This document shows, piece after piece, positions 1 to 6,374 of a stretch of DNA of 7,504 nt (positions are counted from its first letter, which is position 1; every line of letters starts with the position of its first letter). This DNA comes from Bacteroidota bacterium. Its GTDB lineage: Bacteria; Bacteroidota; Bacteroidia; Bacteroidales; UBA1556. Below the pieces are notes generated by a model. It did no database searches. It was not told where the DNA came from and saw nothing but the letters and a program-made list of their open reading frames with translations. The stretch is taken from the NCBI GenBank assembly GCA_003648395.1, contig QMPB01000206.1, positions 1 through 7,504 on the forward strand, in the 5' to 3' direction. Position numbers and translations under genes: made by a program.

Positions 1-721
1 ATCTATTTATTATTGCCTTATGATCATTGTCGTTTTTTGAGTCAATAATAGAACTAGAACAATCGACACCTTGTTTTTTTATGAAAGTAATAACCTGTTT
101 CATCTGAATTTGAACCTTTATAGTGGATTCTTTATTGCTATCCTTATCTAGTATCGAAATAACATTAATTTTAGCCTTACTAATCTTAGCAATTTTTAAT
201 GCCCAGTTTACCTTCTGGCGAGTTTCTTTAGACAAGTCTAAAGGTAAAAGTATTGATCTTATATCTATACTATGACCTGAATTGCCTATGGTAATTACTG
301 GAATCTTTGAATGTCGAACAATCTTAGCTGCATTAGACCCAATGCTAGGTATCTCTTCTCCATTCTCAAAAATAGAACCTTTGCCTATAATTATTATATC
401 AAAATTGTTTTTATTAGAATATTCTAATATAGACCCATGAATACTTGTAGAGTGTTCAAGTTGATAATCAATTTTAAGTTTATGCTTATTATTGTATGTT
501 TGTGATTGCTCTTTAAGCTTCTCTATAATAGCATTATCAAAAGTTTTTTCCTGCGGTTTATTAAAAATGCTGCCTAGTATCCCTTTTTTTTCTTGTAATA
601 CATACAGAAGAGTAACCTGAGCTTTAATTATATTGGCAAAATGTATAGCTTGGTGCAATGCTAGATTTGATTGTTCGCTAAAATCCGTAGGAACAAGTAT
701 TTTAAAATCTTTATTATCCAT
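1..721 (-). CDS. Universal stress protein, tandem UspA domains (partial, C-terminus off the left edge)
   Basis: Translating the minus strand from the ATG at 721-719 gives 240 codons without a stop, running off the window edge. Residues 7-13 (KILVPTD) start a first Usp domain. Its nucleotide-binding end lies around residues 107-146: a hydrophobic strand, GKGS at 113-116, IGSN at 127-130, then VRHSKIPVITI. This resembles the family pattern G-x2-G-x9-G(S/T), but the first element is GxG rather than GxxG. A second Usp domain starts near residue 154 (IRSILLPLDLS, then a helix and the strand KINVISIL at 184-191). Bacteroidota tandem Usps are usually about 270-290 residues, so perhaps 30-50 are missing. 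These are cytoplasmic nucleotide-binding stress proteins; the specific role is unknown. It is divergent from the nucleoside phosphorylase gene and shares a 263-bp spacer with it. The start is the only sensible Met before the first beta strand. Confidence 0.88.
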   Translation of the reverse strand, partial: MDNKDFKILVPTDFSEQSNLALHQAIHFANIIKAQVTLLYVLQEKKGILGSIFNKPQEKTFDNAIIEKLKEQSQTYNNKHKLKIDYQLEHSTSIHGSILEYSNKNNFDIIIIGKGSIFENGEEIPSIGSNAAKIVRHSKIPVITIGNSGHSIDIRSILLPLDLSKETRQKVNWALKIAKISKAKINVISILDKDSNKESTIKVQIQMKQVITFIKKQGVDCSSSIIDSKNDNDHKAIINR

Positions 722-852
722 AATTTATTATTTATTTATTCCGTTTTATAACGAAATAGTGATATTTAATTTGCAAGATAACCTTAATTTAGCTTAATTA
801 AACTAAGACTAGAAAAGGCTATATAATGCTTATATTAATAATATATTCATTT

Positions 853-878
853 TAATAATAAAAATAATTTTATTATTA
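853..878. repeat. AT-only perfect inverted repeat in divergent spacer
   Basis: TAATAATAAAA (853-863) and TTTTATTATTA (868-878) are perfect 11-bp arms around a 4-nt spacer. It lies between the divergent usp and phosphorylase genes, just upstream of both candidate promoters, so a terminator role is unlikely. It could be an operator or an easily melted element. Chance is a real alternative in such AT-rich DNA. Confidence 0.4.
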
Positions 879-889
879 TCAAAAATTAT

Positions 890-897
890 TATTTTTG
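890..897 (+). promoter_or_regulatory. Candidate Bacteroidota -7 element (TATTTTTG) for the phosphorylase operon
   Basis: TATTTTTG fits TAnnTTTG and would place the transcription start near 903, giving a leader of about 80 nt. No clear TTG-type -33 element is seen at the expected distance upstream. The motif is common by chance in AT-rich DNA, so this is tentative. Confidence 0.4.
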
Positions 898-907
898 TAT
901 CTCGGCG

Positions 908-915
908 CAAAAATA
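908..915 (-). promoter_or_regulatory. Candidate minus-strand -7 element (TATTTTTG) for the usp gene
   Basis: CAAAAATA on the plus strand reads TATTTTTG on the minus strand, an exact TAnnTTTG match. It would start transcription near 902 and give a leader of about 180 nt for the universal stress protein gene. It is the exact inverted partner of the plus-strand element at 890-897, with a 10-nt spacer. No -33 match is seen. Confidence 0.3.
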
Positions 916-984
916 CAAAGAAGCATTATGCCGTAGGTAATAATTAATTATTTTTAGGATTTATTTTTAAACTTATAAATAGGA

Positions 985-1857
985 ATGAGAAGAATAGAAG
1001 AATCAGAACTAATAGTAAATCCTGACGGAAGTATTTATCATTTGCACATTACTCCCGATCAATTAGCCGATGATATAATAGTTGTTGGTGACCCAGGTAG
1101 AGTAGAGGCAATAAGTAAATATTTTGACACTATTGAGCATAAGGTACATAATAGAGAGTTTGTAACTCATACAGGTGTATATCGCGGAAAACGGTTGACG
1201 GTATTAGCAACAGGTATAGGTACTGATAATATTGATATTGTGATGAACGAACTCGATGCATTAGTCAATATTGATTTGAAAACTCGACAGGTTAAAAGCC
1301 AACATCATAGTTTAAATATTGTAAGACTTGGAACATCTGGAGCTTTACAGGAGTTTATTCCTGTAGATTCATTTGTATTCTCCTCTTATGGTTTAGGTAT
1401 TGACGGCTTGTTGAATTTTTATAAAGGTAGCGATAGTATTATTGATAAACAAATGACAGAAGCTTTTTGCGAGCTTTCTAACTGGCCAAAGGAGTTGAGC
1501 AAACCATACATTGTAAAAGCTTCAAGTAGCTTAGAAGAGAAAATTAGTGATGGAATGTATAAAGGTATTACTGCCACTGCTCCTGGCTTTTATGGCCCTC
1601 AAGGGAGAGTTCTTCGTCTTGAGCTCTCAAATCCTGAACTGAATTCATCACTTGAAGGATTCGAGTATAATAATCAAAAGATTACTAATTTTGAGATGGA
1701 AACATCAGCTTTATATGGTTTAGGAAAATTATTGGGACATAAAACAGCTACTGTATGCGCAATTATTGCAAATAGATATAGTCGAACTTACAGCGAAGAT
1801 TATAAATCTACAGTTGAAAAACTAATTAAGATAGTTATTGATAGACTTAGTGATTAA
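985..1857 (+). CDS. Nucleoside phosphorylase, uridine-phosphorylase-like (NP-I / PNP_UDP_1 family)
   Basis: This 290-residue cytoplasmic protein probably cleaves a nucleoside with phosphate to give free base and ribose-1-phosphate (purine/pyrimidine salvage). Visible family marks are GDPGRV at 35-40 (phosphate loop, cf. GDPDRV of E. coli Udp), HNREF at 55-59, the glycine-rich TGIGTDNI at 76-83, RLGTSGA at 114-120 (cf. RIGTTGA), and ATAPGFYGPQGR at 197-208. NFEMETSAL at 235-243 matches the NYEMESATL segment that binds ribose in Udp. The length is somewhat above the ~250 of E. coli Udp, with a longer N-terminus and an insertion around 95-110, as I recall for Bacteroidota homologues. Uridine is the likeliest substrate, but a purine nucleoside cannot be excluded. 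It is the first gene of a two-gene operon. AGGA abuts the ATG with no spacing, so it is not a working Shine-Dalgarno site. Confidence 0.9.
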   Translation: MRRIEESELIVNPDGSIYHLHITPDQLADDIIVVGDPGRVEAISKYFDTIEHKVHNREFVTHTGVYRGKRLTVLATGIGTDNIDIVMNELDALVNIDLKTRQVKSQHHSLNIVRLGTSGALQEFIPVDSFVFSSYGLGIDGLLNFYKGSDSIIDKQMTEAFCELSNWPKELSKPYIVKASSSLEEKISDGMYKGITATAPGFYGPQGRVLRLELSNPELNSSLEGFEYNNQKITNFEMETSALYGLGKLLGHKTATVCAIIANRYSRTYSEDYKSTVEKLIKIVIDRLSD

Positions 1858-1868
1858 TTTTGAAAAAA

Positions 1869-2735
1869 ATGGAAGAAAGTAAATTAAAAGCTCTTGTTGG
1901 ATTAATTGATGATAAAGATAATCAAGCTTTTGGACTTATTCGCTCTAAGATTGTAGAAATAGGGGCTGAAATAATGCCGTTCTTATTAGAGGCGCAGGAT
2001 GAAACTGCGGATGAAGGTCAGATTGAAAGATTGAAAGGTGTTTATAATGCAGTAAGTCTTCAGAATGCTATTGTAGAACTTAGAAGATGGCAAGAGAATA
2101 ATTATAAGAATTTATTTCAAGGATTAGCAATTATTTCTAAATTTCAGTATCCAAAGCTGGAAATTAGTTCAATAAGTAACCTTCTAAATAAGATTCGTCA
2201 AGATTTTTGGCTCGAAATAAATGATAACCAATCACCAATTGAAAAGATAAAAATACTGAATCATATATTTTTCAATATCTATAGTTTTGAAGGTAATACT
2301 AAAGACTATTATGCTGTAGAAAATTCTTTTGTGAATGATGTGTTACTAACTAAAAAAGGAAGCCCTCTTTTGCTAAGTGTATTATACTCAGTAATTGCAC
2401 AGAGTTTGGAAATTCCATTATATGGAGTTAATACTCCTCGAAACTTTATGCTAGTATATCTCGACAAGATGTATTCTTTCCCCATTGACGAAGTGCAGGA
2501 TAAAAACGTATTGTTTTATATTAACCCTTTTTCAAAAGGAGAAATACATTCGCTAAAGGATATTTTTAGTTATCTGAAAAGAATAAACTATAATATAAAA
2601 ACTGAATATTATCTCCCTTGTTCAAATCCTACTATAGTAAGAAGGTCTATAAATAATATTATTGTTTCTCTTGGCAAAAAGGAAGAATCAAATTCAATTG
2701 AGGATTATAAAAAATTATTGGAAGTATTGGAGTAA
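1869..2735 (+). CDS. SirB1/transglutaminase-like fold protein (Transglut_core2-like)
   Basis: This 288-residue cytoplasmic protein of unknown function resembles the SirB1/YchA family. Residues 1-60 are helical and HEAT-like (DDKDNQAFGLIRSKIVEIG at 14-32). The core reads NSFVNDVL at 152-159, GSPLLLSVLY at 164-173, EIPLYGVNTPRNFMLVY at 181-197 and INPFSKGEI at 218-226, matching the family layout NSxLNxVL, G.P..LS.LY, LPLYGV..PGHF and INPF..GE. The Cys of true transglutaminases is absent from the core helix, and the usual His of the PxHF segment is Asn192, so peptide-crosslinking or protease activity is doubtful. An in-frame TTG at 1860 would add three residues. I prefer ATG 1869, which leaves 11 bp after the upstream stop. 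The tight spacing implies co-transcription with the phosphorylase. There is no signal peptide. Confidence 0.8.
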   Translation: MEESKLKALVGLIDDKDNQAFGLIRSKIVEIGAEIMPFLLEAQDETADEGQIERLKGVYNAVSLQNAIVELRRWQENNYKNLFQGLAIISKFQYPKLEISSISNLLNKIRQDFWLEINDNQSPIEKIKILNHIFFNIYSFEGNTKDYYAVENSFVNDVLLTKKGSPLLLSVLYSVIAQSLEIPLYGVNTPRNFMLVYLDKMYSFPIDEVQDKNVLFYINPFSKGEIHSLKDIFSYLKRINYNIKTEYYLPCSNPTIVRRSINNIIVSLGKKEESNSIEDYKKLLEVLE

Positions 2736-2841
2736 TTAAATAAATTTGAAAAAGTAACAGGCATTATTTGCTGCTAACACTCGTAAGTACAATTGCTATT
2801 TTTAGATTCTAATAATGTATAGAATATATTAATATATAGAC

Positions 2842-2849
2842 TACCTTTG
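2842..2849 (+). promoter_or_regulatory. Bacteroidota -7 element (TACCTTTG) of the pyruvate kinase gene
   Basis: TACCTTTG is an exact TAnnTTTG match placed 21 nt before the ATG at 2871, giving a likely start near 2855 and a very short leader. It covers the in-frame TTG at 2847, so that codon is probably not transcribed. The -33 region (about 2815-2823) has no good TTTG. A small inverted repeat, ATTCTA (2806-2811) / TAGAAT (2820-2825), spans it. Confidence 0.65.
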
Positions 2850-2870
2850 TGGGCTCAAAAAATTACAATA

Positions 2871-4298
2871 ATGAAGAAAAAAACAAAGATAGTTGCTACT
2901 ATTTCAGATAGGAATTGTGGCACAGCTTTTATTAAAGAATTATATGAAAATGGAATGAATGTGGTAAGACTAAATACCGCACACCAAACTCATGATGATG
3001 CACTTAAGGTAATAAATAATGTGCGTAAAGTTTCCGATAAAATAGCAATATTACTAGATACAAAGGGCCCCGAGATTAGAACTAACTCTATGAAAGAGGA
3101 TAAAAAAGTTAAGCGTGGTGATATAGTTAAGTTTAAAGGGGTTAAAGATAAAGACAGTACCAACGATATAATATATGTATCTTATGAAGGTTTTGTAACA
3201 GATATTGAAATAGGAAGTAAAATTCTTATTGATGATGGTGTATTGGAATTAAAGGTTATAGGTTCTAATAATAATATCCTTGATTGTGAAGTTCAAAATG
3301 ATGGGAAAATACAAGGTCATAAAAGTGTAAATATTCCTTCAGCATATATAAAACTTCCTGCTCTTACCAAAAAAGATATGGATTTCATCTATTTTGCCGT
3401 AGAGCAAAAGTTGGATTTTATAGCACACTCATTTGTGCGTAAACCTGATGATGTTATTGCTGTTCAAAGCATACTTGATGCAATGGGTAGCCCTATAAAA
3501 ATAATTGCAAAAATAGAAAATCAGGAAGGTGTAGATAATATTGATAGTATTCTTAAGCATGTATATGGTGTTATGGTTGCCCGTGGCGATTTGGCAATTG
3601 AAATTACAGAGCAAAGACTACCAATTGTGCAACGACAACTAGTAGAGAAATGTATTGCTGCTCGTAAGCCAGTTATTGTGGCTACTCAAATGTTGCATAC
3701 TATGATTGAAAACCCTCGCCCAACTCGTGCTGAGGTTAATGATGTTGCTACAGCTGTATACCAAGGCTCGGACGCTGTTATGCTTAGTGGTGAAACTGCC
3801 TATGGAAAATTTCCCGTTGAATCTGTTAAAATGATGACTTCAATTTGTGTGGAAGTAGAGCAAATTACGCCTAAAATGATTACTCTTGAGAATAAAGTTC
3901 TAACTACTCATAAAGCGTCATTTATGGTGAAAGCTGCCGTTGAAGCAAGTTGTGATTTACCTATTACTTCTATTGTTGCAGATACATATTCTGGAAATAC
4001 AGTTCTTGGTATTGCAGCATATAGAGCAAAAGTTCCTGTTTATGCTCAGTGCTATATTCCACATATAATGAGGGTGCTAGCCTTGTCGTATGGGGTTGAG
4101 TGCGACCTTATTAAAGAAAGTGAAACGCATTCTGTTTTTGTTGATCAAGCATTGAATAACCTTGCAAAGAGAGATGGCTATGGCGATCGTGATTTAGTAG
4201 CTTTTGTTGCTGGTAATTATGGCAAAAGTGCCGGAGCTTCGTTTCTTGAAGTAGGTAGAATAGATCAACTAAGAAGATTTGTGGGTAATACAAAATAG
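2871..4298 (+). CDS. pyk: Pyruvate kinase
   Basis: This 475-residue cytosolic enzyme transfers phosphate from phosphoenolpyruvate to ADP, giving pyruvate and ATP in the last step of glycolysis. Order of motifs: KIVATISDR at 6-14; active-site RLNTAH at 33-38 (RxNxSH in E. coli, here with Ala for Ser); DTKGPEIR at 63-70; B domain about 71-165; IIAKIENQEG at 211-220 with catalytic Lys214 and metal ligand Glu216; MVARGD at 235-240 with Asp240; ATQMLHTMIENPRPTRAEV at 271-289; and SGETAYGKFPVE at 306-317. The C-terminal allosteric domain runs about 345-470. Glu68 in DTKGPEIR corresponds to Glu117 of rabbit muscle enzyme, the mark of K+-dependent pyruvate kinases. Length is normal, without an added PEP-utiliser domain. 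An in-frame TTG at 2847 would add eight residues but lies inside the -7 element, so I chose ATG 2871. The gene stands alone, with its own promoter and terminator. Confidence 0.96.
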   Translation: MKKKTKIVATISDRNCGTAFIKELYENGMNVVRLNTAHQTHDDALKVINNVRKVSDKIAILLDTKGPEIRTNSMKEDKKVKRGDIVKFKGVKDKDSTNDIIYVSYEGFVTDIEIGSKILIDDGVLELKVIGSNNNILDCEVQNDGKIQGHKSVNIPSAYIKLPALTKKDMDFIYFAVEQKLDFIAHSFVRKPDDVIAVQSILDAMGSPIKIIAKIENQEGVDNIDSILKHVYGVMVARGDLAIEITEQRLPIVQRQLVEKCIAARKPVIVATQMLHTMIENPRPTRAEVNDVATAVYQGSDAVMLSGETAYGKFPVESVKMMTSICVEVEQITPKMITLENKVLTTHKASFMVKAAVEASCDLPITSIVADTYSGNTVLGIAAYRAKVPVYAQCYIPHIMRVLALSYGVECDLIKESETHSVFVDQALNNLAKRDGYGDRDLVAFVAGNYGKSAGASFLEVGRIDQLRRFVGNTK

Positions 4299-4330
4299 AT
4301 ACATAAATAATTGTTTTAATTCATATTTTA

Positions 4331-4379
4331 AGTCAGAAATACGTAGTAAATCTTTACTATGTATTTCTGACTTTTTTTT
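4331..4379 (+). terminator. Strong intrinsic terminator of pyruvate kinase
   Basis: AGTCAGAAATAC (4331-4342) pairs perfectly with GTATTTCTGACT (4361-4372). A G-U pair (4343/4360) and TAGTAA/TTACTA extend the stem to about 19 bp with a 4-nt loop, followed by eight T (4372-4379). It lies 32 bp after the stop codon. No clear T-tract exists in the reverse sense, so it is likely one-directional. Confidence 0.92.
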
Positions 4380-4474
4380 ATTCTGCTTTATTAAATAGAG
4401 CATTAATAATATACAGTTTAATAAATATTTAATAATTATACTGTAAATCTTTTCAGAATGTAGTTTCTAATTCA

Positions 4475-4482
4475 TATATTTG
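4475..4482 (+). promoter_or_regulatory. Candidate Bacteroidota -7 element (TATATTTG) for the kinase-RapZ fusion gene
   Basis: TATATTTG is an exact TAnnTTTG match downstream of the pyruvate kinase terminator, with CTTTTC about 20 nt upstream as a weak -33 element. Transcription would start near 4489, leaving a leader of about 55 nt before the ATG at 4544. Confidence 0.55.
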
Positions 4483-4543
4483 TTGCCTATTATTAGTATT
4501 AGGGGATTCCTCTCAATGCTCTACAATTTTAAAAAATATTATT

Positions 4544-5968
4544 ATGCCACAAAATAAATTGAAAAAACTTTTCACCACTTGGTCTAAGGAAGAAGTAGTT
4601 AAAGTTACGCCATTAGCAGAATCAGGTTCTGATCGTAAATATTTTAGGATATTCTCTGAAAACCATTCTACTCTTGGAGTGTATAATGCTGATGCAAAAG
4701 AAAACCTTGCCTTTATAGAGTTTACAAAACATTTTCAGAAGAAAGGGCTAAAAGTTCCAGAAATTCTAGCAGAGGAAGTAACCGAAAATATATATTTAAT
4801 AGAAGATCTGGGAGATACTACTTTATTCGCTTTTTTAACAAATGAACATAAGACATCATCTTTTTCCAAAGAACTGCAGCAAAAGTATTATCAGGTGCTT
4901 GATGCATTGCCTGAGTTTCAAATTATAGGAGGCGAAGGTTTAAACTATAGCCTATGCTATCCGAGATCAAGCTTCGATAAGCAGAGTATGATGTGGGATT
5001 TGAATTATTTTAAGTATTACTTTCTAAAATTAGCACAAATACCTTTTGAGGAGCAAGCCTTGGAAGACGATTATCAGAAGTTTACAGACTACTTACTCAA
5101 GGCTAATCAAAACTATTTCCTTTATCGCGATTTTCAGTCAAGAAATATAATGGTAAAAAATGATGAAGTTTATTTTATCGATTATCAAGGTGGTAGAAAG
5201 GGTGCTTTGCAATACGATTTGGCTTCTTTATTATATGATGCGAAAGCAGAAATCCCTCAAGAGAAAAGAGAGGAATTATACACCTATTATATAGGGCAGC
5301 TAAAAAAACACATAAATATTAATGAAGAAGAGTTCAAAAAGTTCTTCCAAGGATATGTATTAATAAGAATAATGCAGGCGATGGGAGCTTATGGTTTCCG
5401 AGGTTTCTACGAAAAGAAAGCTCACTTTCTAGCGAGTATTCCTCCAGCATTAGCTAATCTCGACAATCTTCTGAAAACTATAAACCTCCCTGTGGAGCTT
5501 CCAACTCTAATGCCTTTACTCAAAAAACTTATTAATTCTGAGAAACTCATGGAACTTGCTGCAAAAGGAAGTAATCTTGAAGTGTCGGTAAATAGTTTCT
5601 CTTATAAAAGAGGAATTCCTGTGGACGAAAGTGGTCATGGAGGAGGTTTTGCTTTTGATTGCAGAGCTCTTCATAATCCAGGTCGCTACGATGAGTATAA
5701 GCAGCTCACAGGAATGGATATGAAAGTTATAGAGTTTCTTGATAAAGAAGAAGATGTTGCTATTTTTAAGAAAAATGTTACCGCTCTTGTTGAGCAGTCT
5801 GTAGAGAAATATATTGAAAGAAATTTTGATCATCTAAGTGTAAACTTTGGCTGTACTGGTGGTCAGCATCGCTCAGTTTATATGGCTGAGTTTATCACTC
5901 GCCAGCTACGCGATAAGTATAATATAAAAGTAGAGGTTAGACATCGCGAACAGGAGATGAAAAGGTAG
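4544..5968 (+). CDS. Fusion protein: AmgK-like sugar kinase (APH fold) + RapZ C-terminal domain
   Basis: This 474-residue cytoplasmic protein has two parts. Residues 1-320 form an aminoglycoside-phosphotransferase/choline-kinase fold like AmgK, the anomeric N-acetylmuramate/N-acetylglucosamine kinase of cell-wall recycling. Marks are the nucleotide loop SGSDRKYFRI (27-36), the hinge LIEDLG (85-90), the Brenner-type catalytic loop YRDFQSRN (194-201, Asp196 and Asn201) and the metal-binding FIDYQGG (211-217, Asp213). Residues about 345-474 match the RapZ C-terminal domain: YKRGIP (354-359), FAFDCRALHNPGR (369-381), GCTGGQHRS (436-444) and VRHRE (465-469). In E. coli this domain binds glucosamine-6-phosphate and the GlmY/GlmZ RNAs; the Walker-A kinase half of RapZ is absent here. 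A role coupling amino-sugar phosphorylation to sensing is inference. I recall this architecture from other Bacteroidota. The substrate is not provable, and no MurU-type nucleotidyltransferase is adjacent. It has a separate promoter after the pyk terminator. Confidence 0.88.
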   Translation: MPQNKLKKLFTTWSKEEVVKVTPLAESGSDRKYFRIFSENHSTLGVYNADAKENLAFIEFTKHFQKKGLKVPEILAEEVTENIYLIEDLGDTTLFAFLTNEHKTSSFSKELQQKYYQVLDALPEFQIIGGEGLNYSLCYPRSSFDKQSMMWDLNYFKYYFLKLAQIPFEEQALEDDYQKFTDYLLKANQNYFLYRDFQSRNIMVKNDEVYFIDYQGGRKGALQYDLASLLYDAKAEIPQEKREELYTYYIGQLKKHININEEEFKKFFQGYVLIRIMQAMGAYGFRGFYEKKAHFLASIPPALANLDNLLKTINLPVELPTLMPLLKKLINSEKLMELAAKGSNLEVSVNSFSYKRGIPVDESGHGGGFAFDCRALHNPGRYDEYKQLTGMDMKVIEFLDKEEDVAIFKKNVTALVEQSVEKYIERNFDHLSVNFGCTGGQHRSVYMAEFITRQLRDKYNIKVEVRHREQEMKR

Positions 5969-6026
5969 AAAGGATAAAGGAGAAGGAAAAAGGAATTAAG
6001 AAAGAAGAATGAAGAATTAAGAGGGG
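5952..6026 (+). repeat. Polypurine (A/G-rich) tract after the fusion gene
   Basis: From the last codons of the fusion gene to the edge of repeat copy 1 the plus strand is almost all A and G. GAATTAAGA occurs twice inside it (5993-6001 and 6014-6022). A shorter purine-rich stretch (7233-7268), also ending in ATTAAG then G residues, precedes repeat copy 2. The tract may therefore be the degenerate left end of the repeat element. No hairpin or gene is visible in it. Confidence 0.55.
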
Positions 6027-6034
6027 ACTCCGAC

Positions 6035-6201
6035 TTGGAAATTTGTAATCTTCAATCGTTATTCTGCTCCTAATAATTATCGGGACGTTAATTTTATTGG
6101 CTGGCGTTTAAAGACCTCCTTTTTAAAGAAGGTGGGCAAATTGTATTAAACGCTTTTATAATTTACTTAAATGTTGATACAATTTGGTCGGAGGATTTGA
6201 T
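6035..6201 (+). repeat. Interspersed structured repeat, copy 1 (~167 bp, decayed palindromes)
   Basis: This copy aligns along its whole length with 7277-7444 in the same orientation, with about 17 mismatches and one gap by hand (roughly 90% identical). The last 48 bp (6154-6201) are identical. The palindromic segment at 6069-6084 (CCTAATAATTATCGGG) and the one at 6115-6132 are broken by substitutions. GCGTTTAA (6104-6111) pairs with TTAAACGC (6146-6153), and AAATTGTATTAA (6138-6149) can pair with TTGATACAATTT (6174-6185). No shared open frame is seen. It sits 66 bp after the fusion gene's stop. I do not recognise the element; a non-autonomous mobile repeat (MITE- or REP-like) is possible. Confidence 0.85.
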
Positions 6202-6249
6202 GGGTAAGGAAATAGGAGAAGAAGTTAGAGTAGATGACACCTATGAATC

Positions 6250-6276
6250 CTTATGTTACTTATGTGCCTTATGTGG
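6250..6276 (+). repeat. 9-bp tandem repeat, three units
   Basis: CTTATGTTA, CTTATGTGC and CTTATGTGG follow each other directly, sharing CTTATGT. They lie in the gene-free 406-bp stretch between the fusion gene and the lipoprotein gene, which otherwise holds only the polypurine tract, repeat copy 1 and the lipoprotein promoter. Confidence 0.7.
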
Positions 6277-6327
6277 TTGTTTTGAAAGAAAAGAGGAAAA
6301 GTAAAATAGAGTTAAATAATAATTGCG

Positions 6328-6335
6328 TATATTTG
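6328..6335 (+). promoter_or_regulatory. Bacteroidota -7 element (TATATTTG) of the lipoprotein gene
   Basis: TATATTTG is an exact TAnnTTTG match, identical to the element before the kinase-RapZ gene. It predicts a start near 6341 and a leader of about 34 nt before the ATG at 6375. No clear -33 TTTG is present. Confidence 0.6.
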
Positions 6336-6374
6336 CATGAATATTAAAAAAATATACATACTAAAATTATAATT

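Noticed and set aside
981..984. AGGA before the phosphorylase ATG as a ribosome binding site
   Set aside because: It touches the start codon with no spacing, so it cannot act as a Shine-Dalgarno site.
1860..1868. TTG start for the SirB1-like protein
   Set aside because: It would add only three residues; ATG 1869 is a better start and leaves a normal short gap after the upstream stop.
2806..2825. ATTCTA/TAGAAT inverted repeat over the pyk -33 region as an operator
   Set aside because: Six-base AT-rich arms are expected by chance here; it is noted only within the promoter entry.
3429..3614. Minus-strand frame inside pyruvate kinase
   Set aside because: It is antisense to a conserved part of pyk and its translation looks like a reverse-strand shadow. 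The same applies to minus-strand frames at 4111-4293 and 5516-5833.
6243..6347. A 34-codon frame on the plus strand before the lipoprotein gene
   Set aside because: It is made partly of the 9-bp tandem repeat, has no recognisable domain, and its 3' end overlaps the lipoprotein -7 element.
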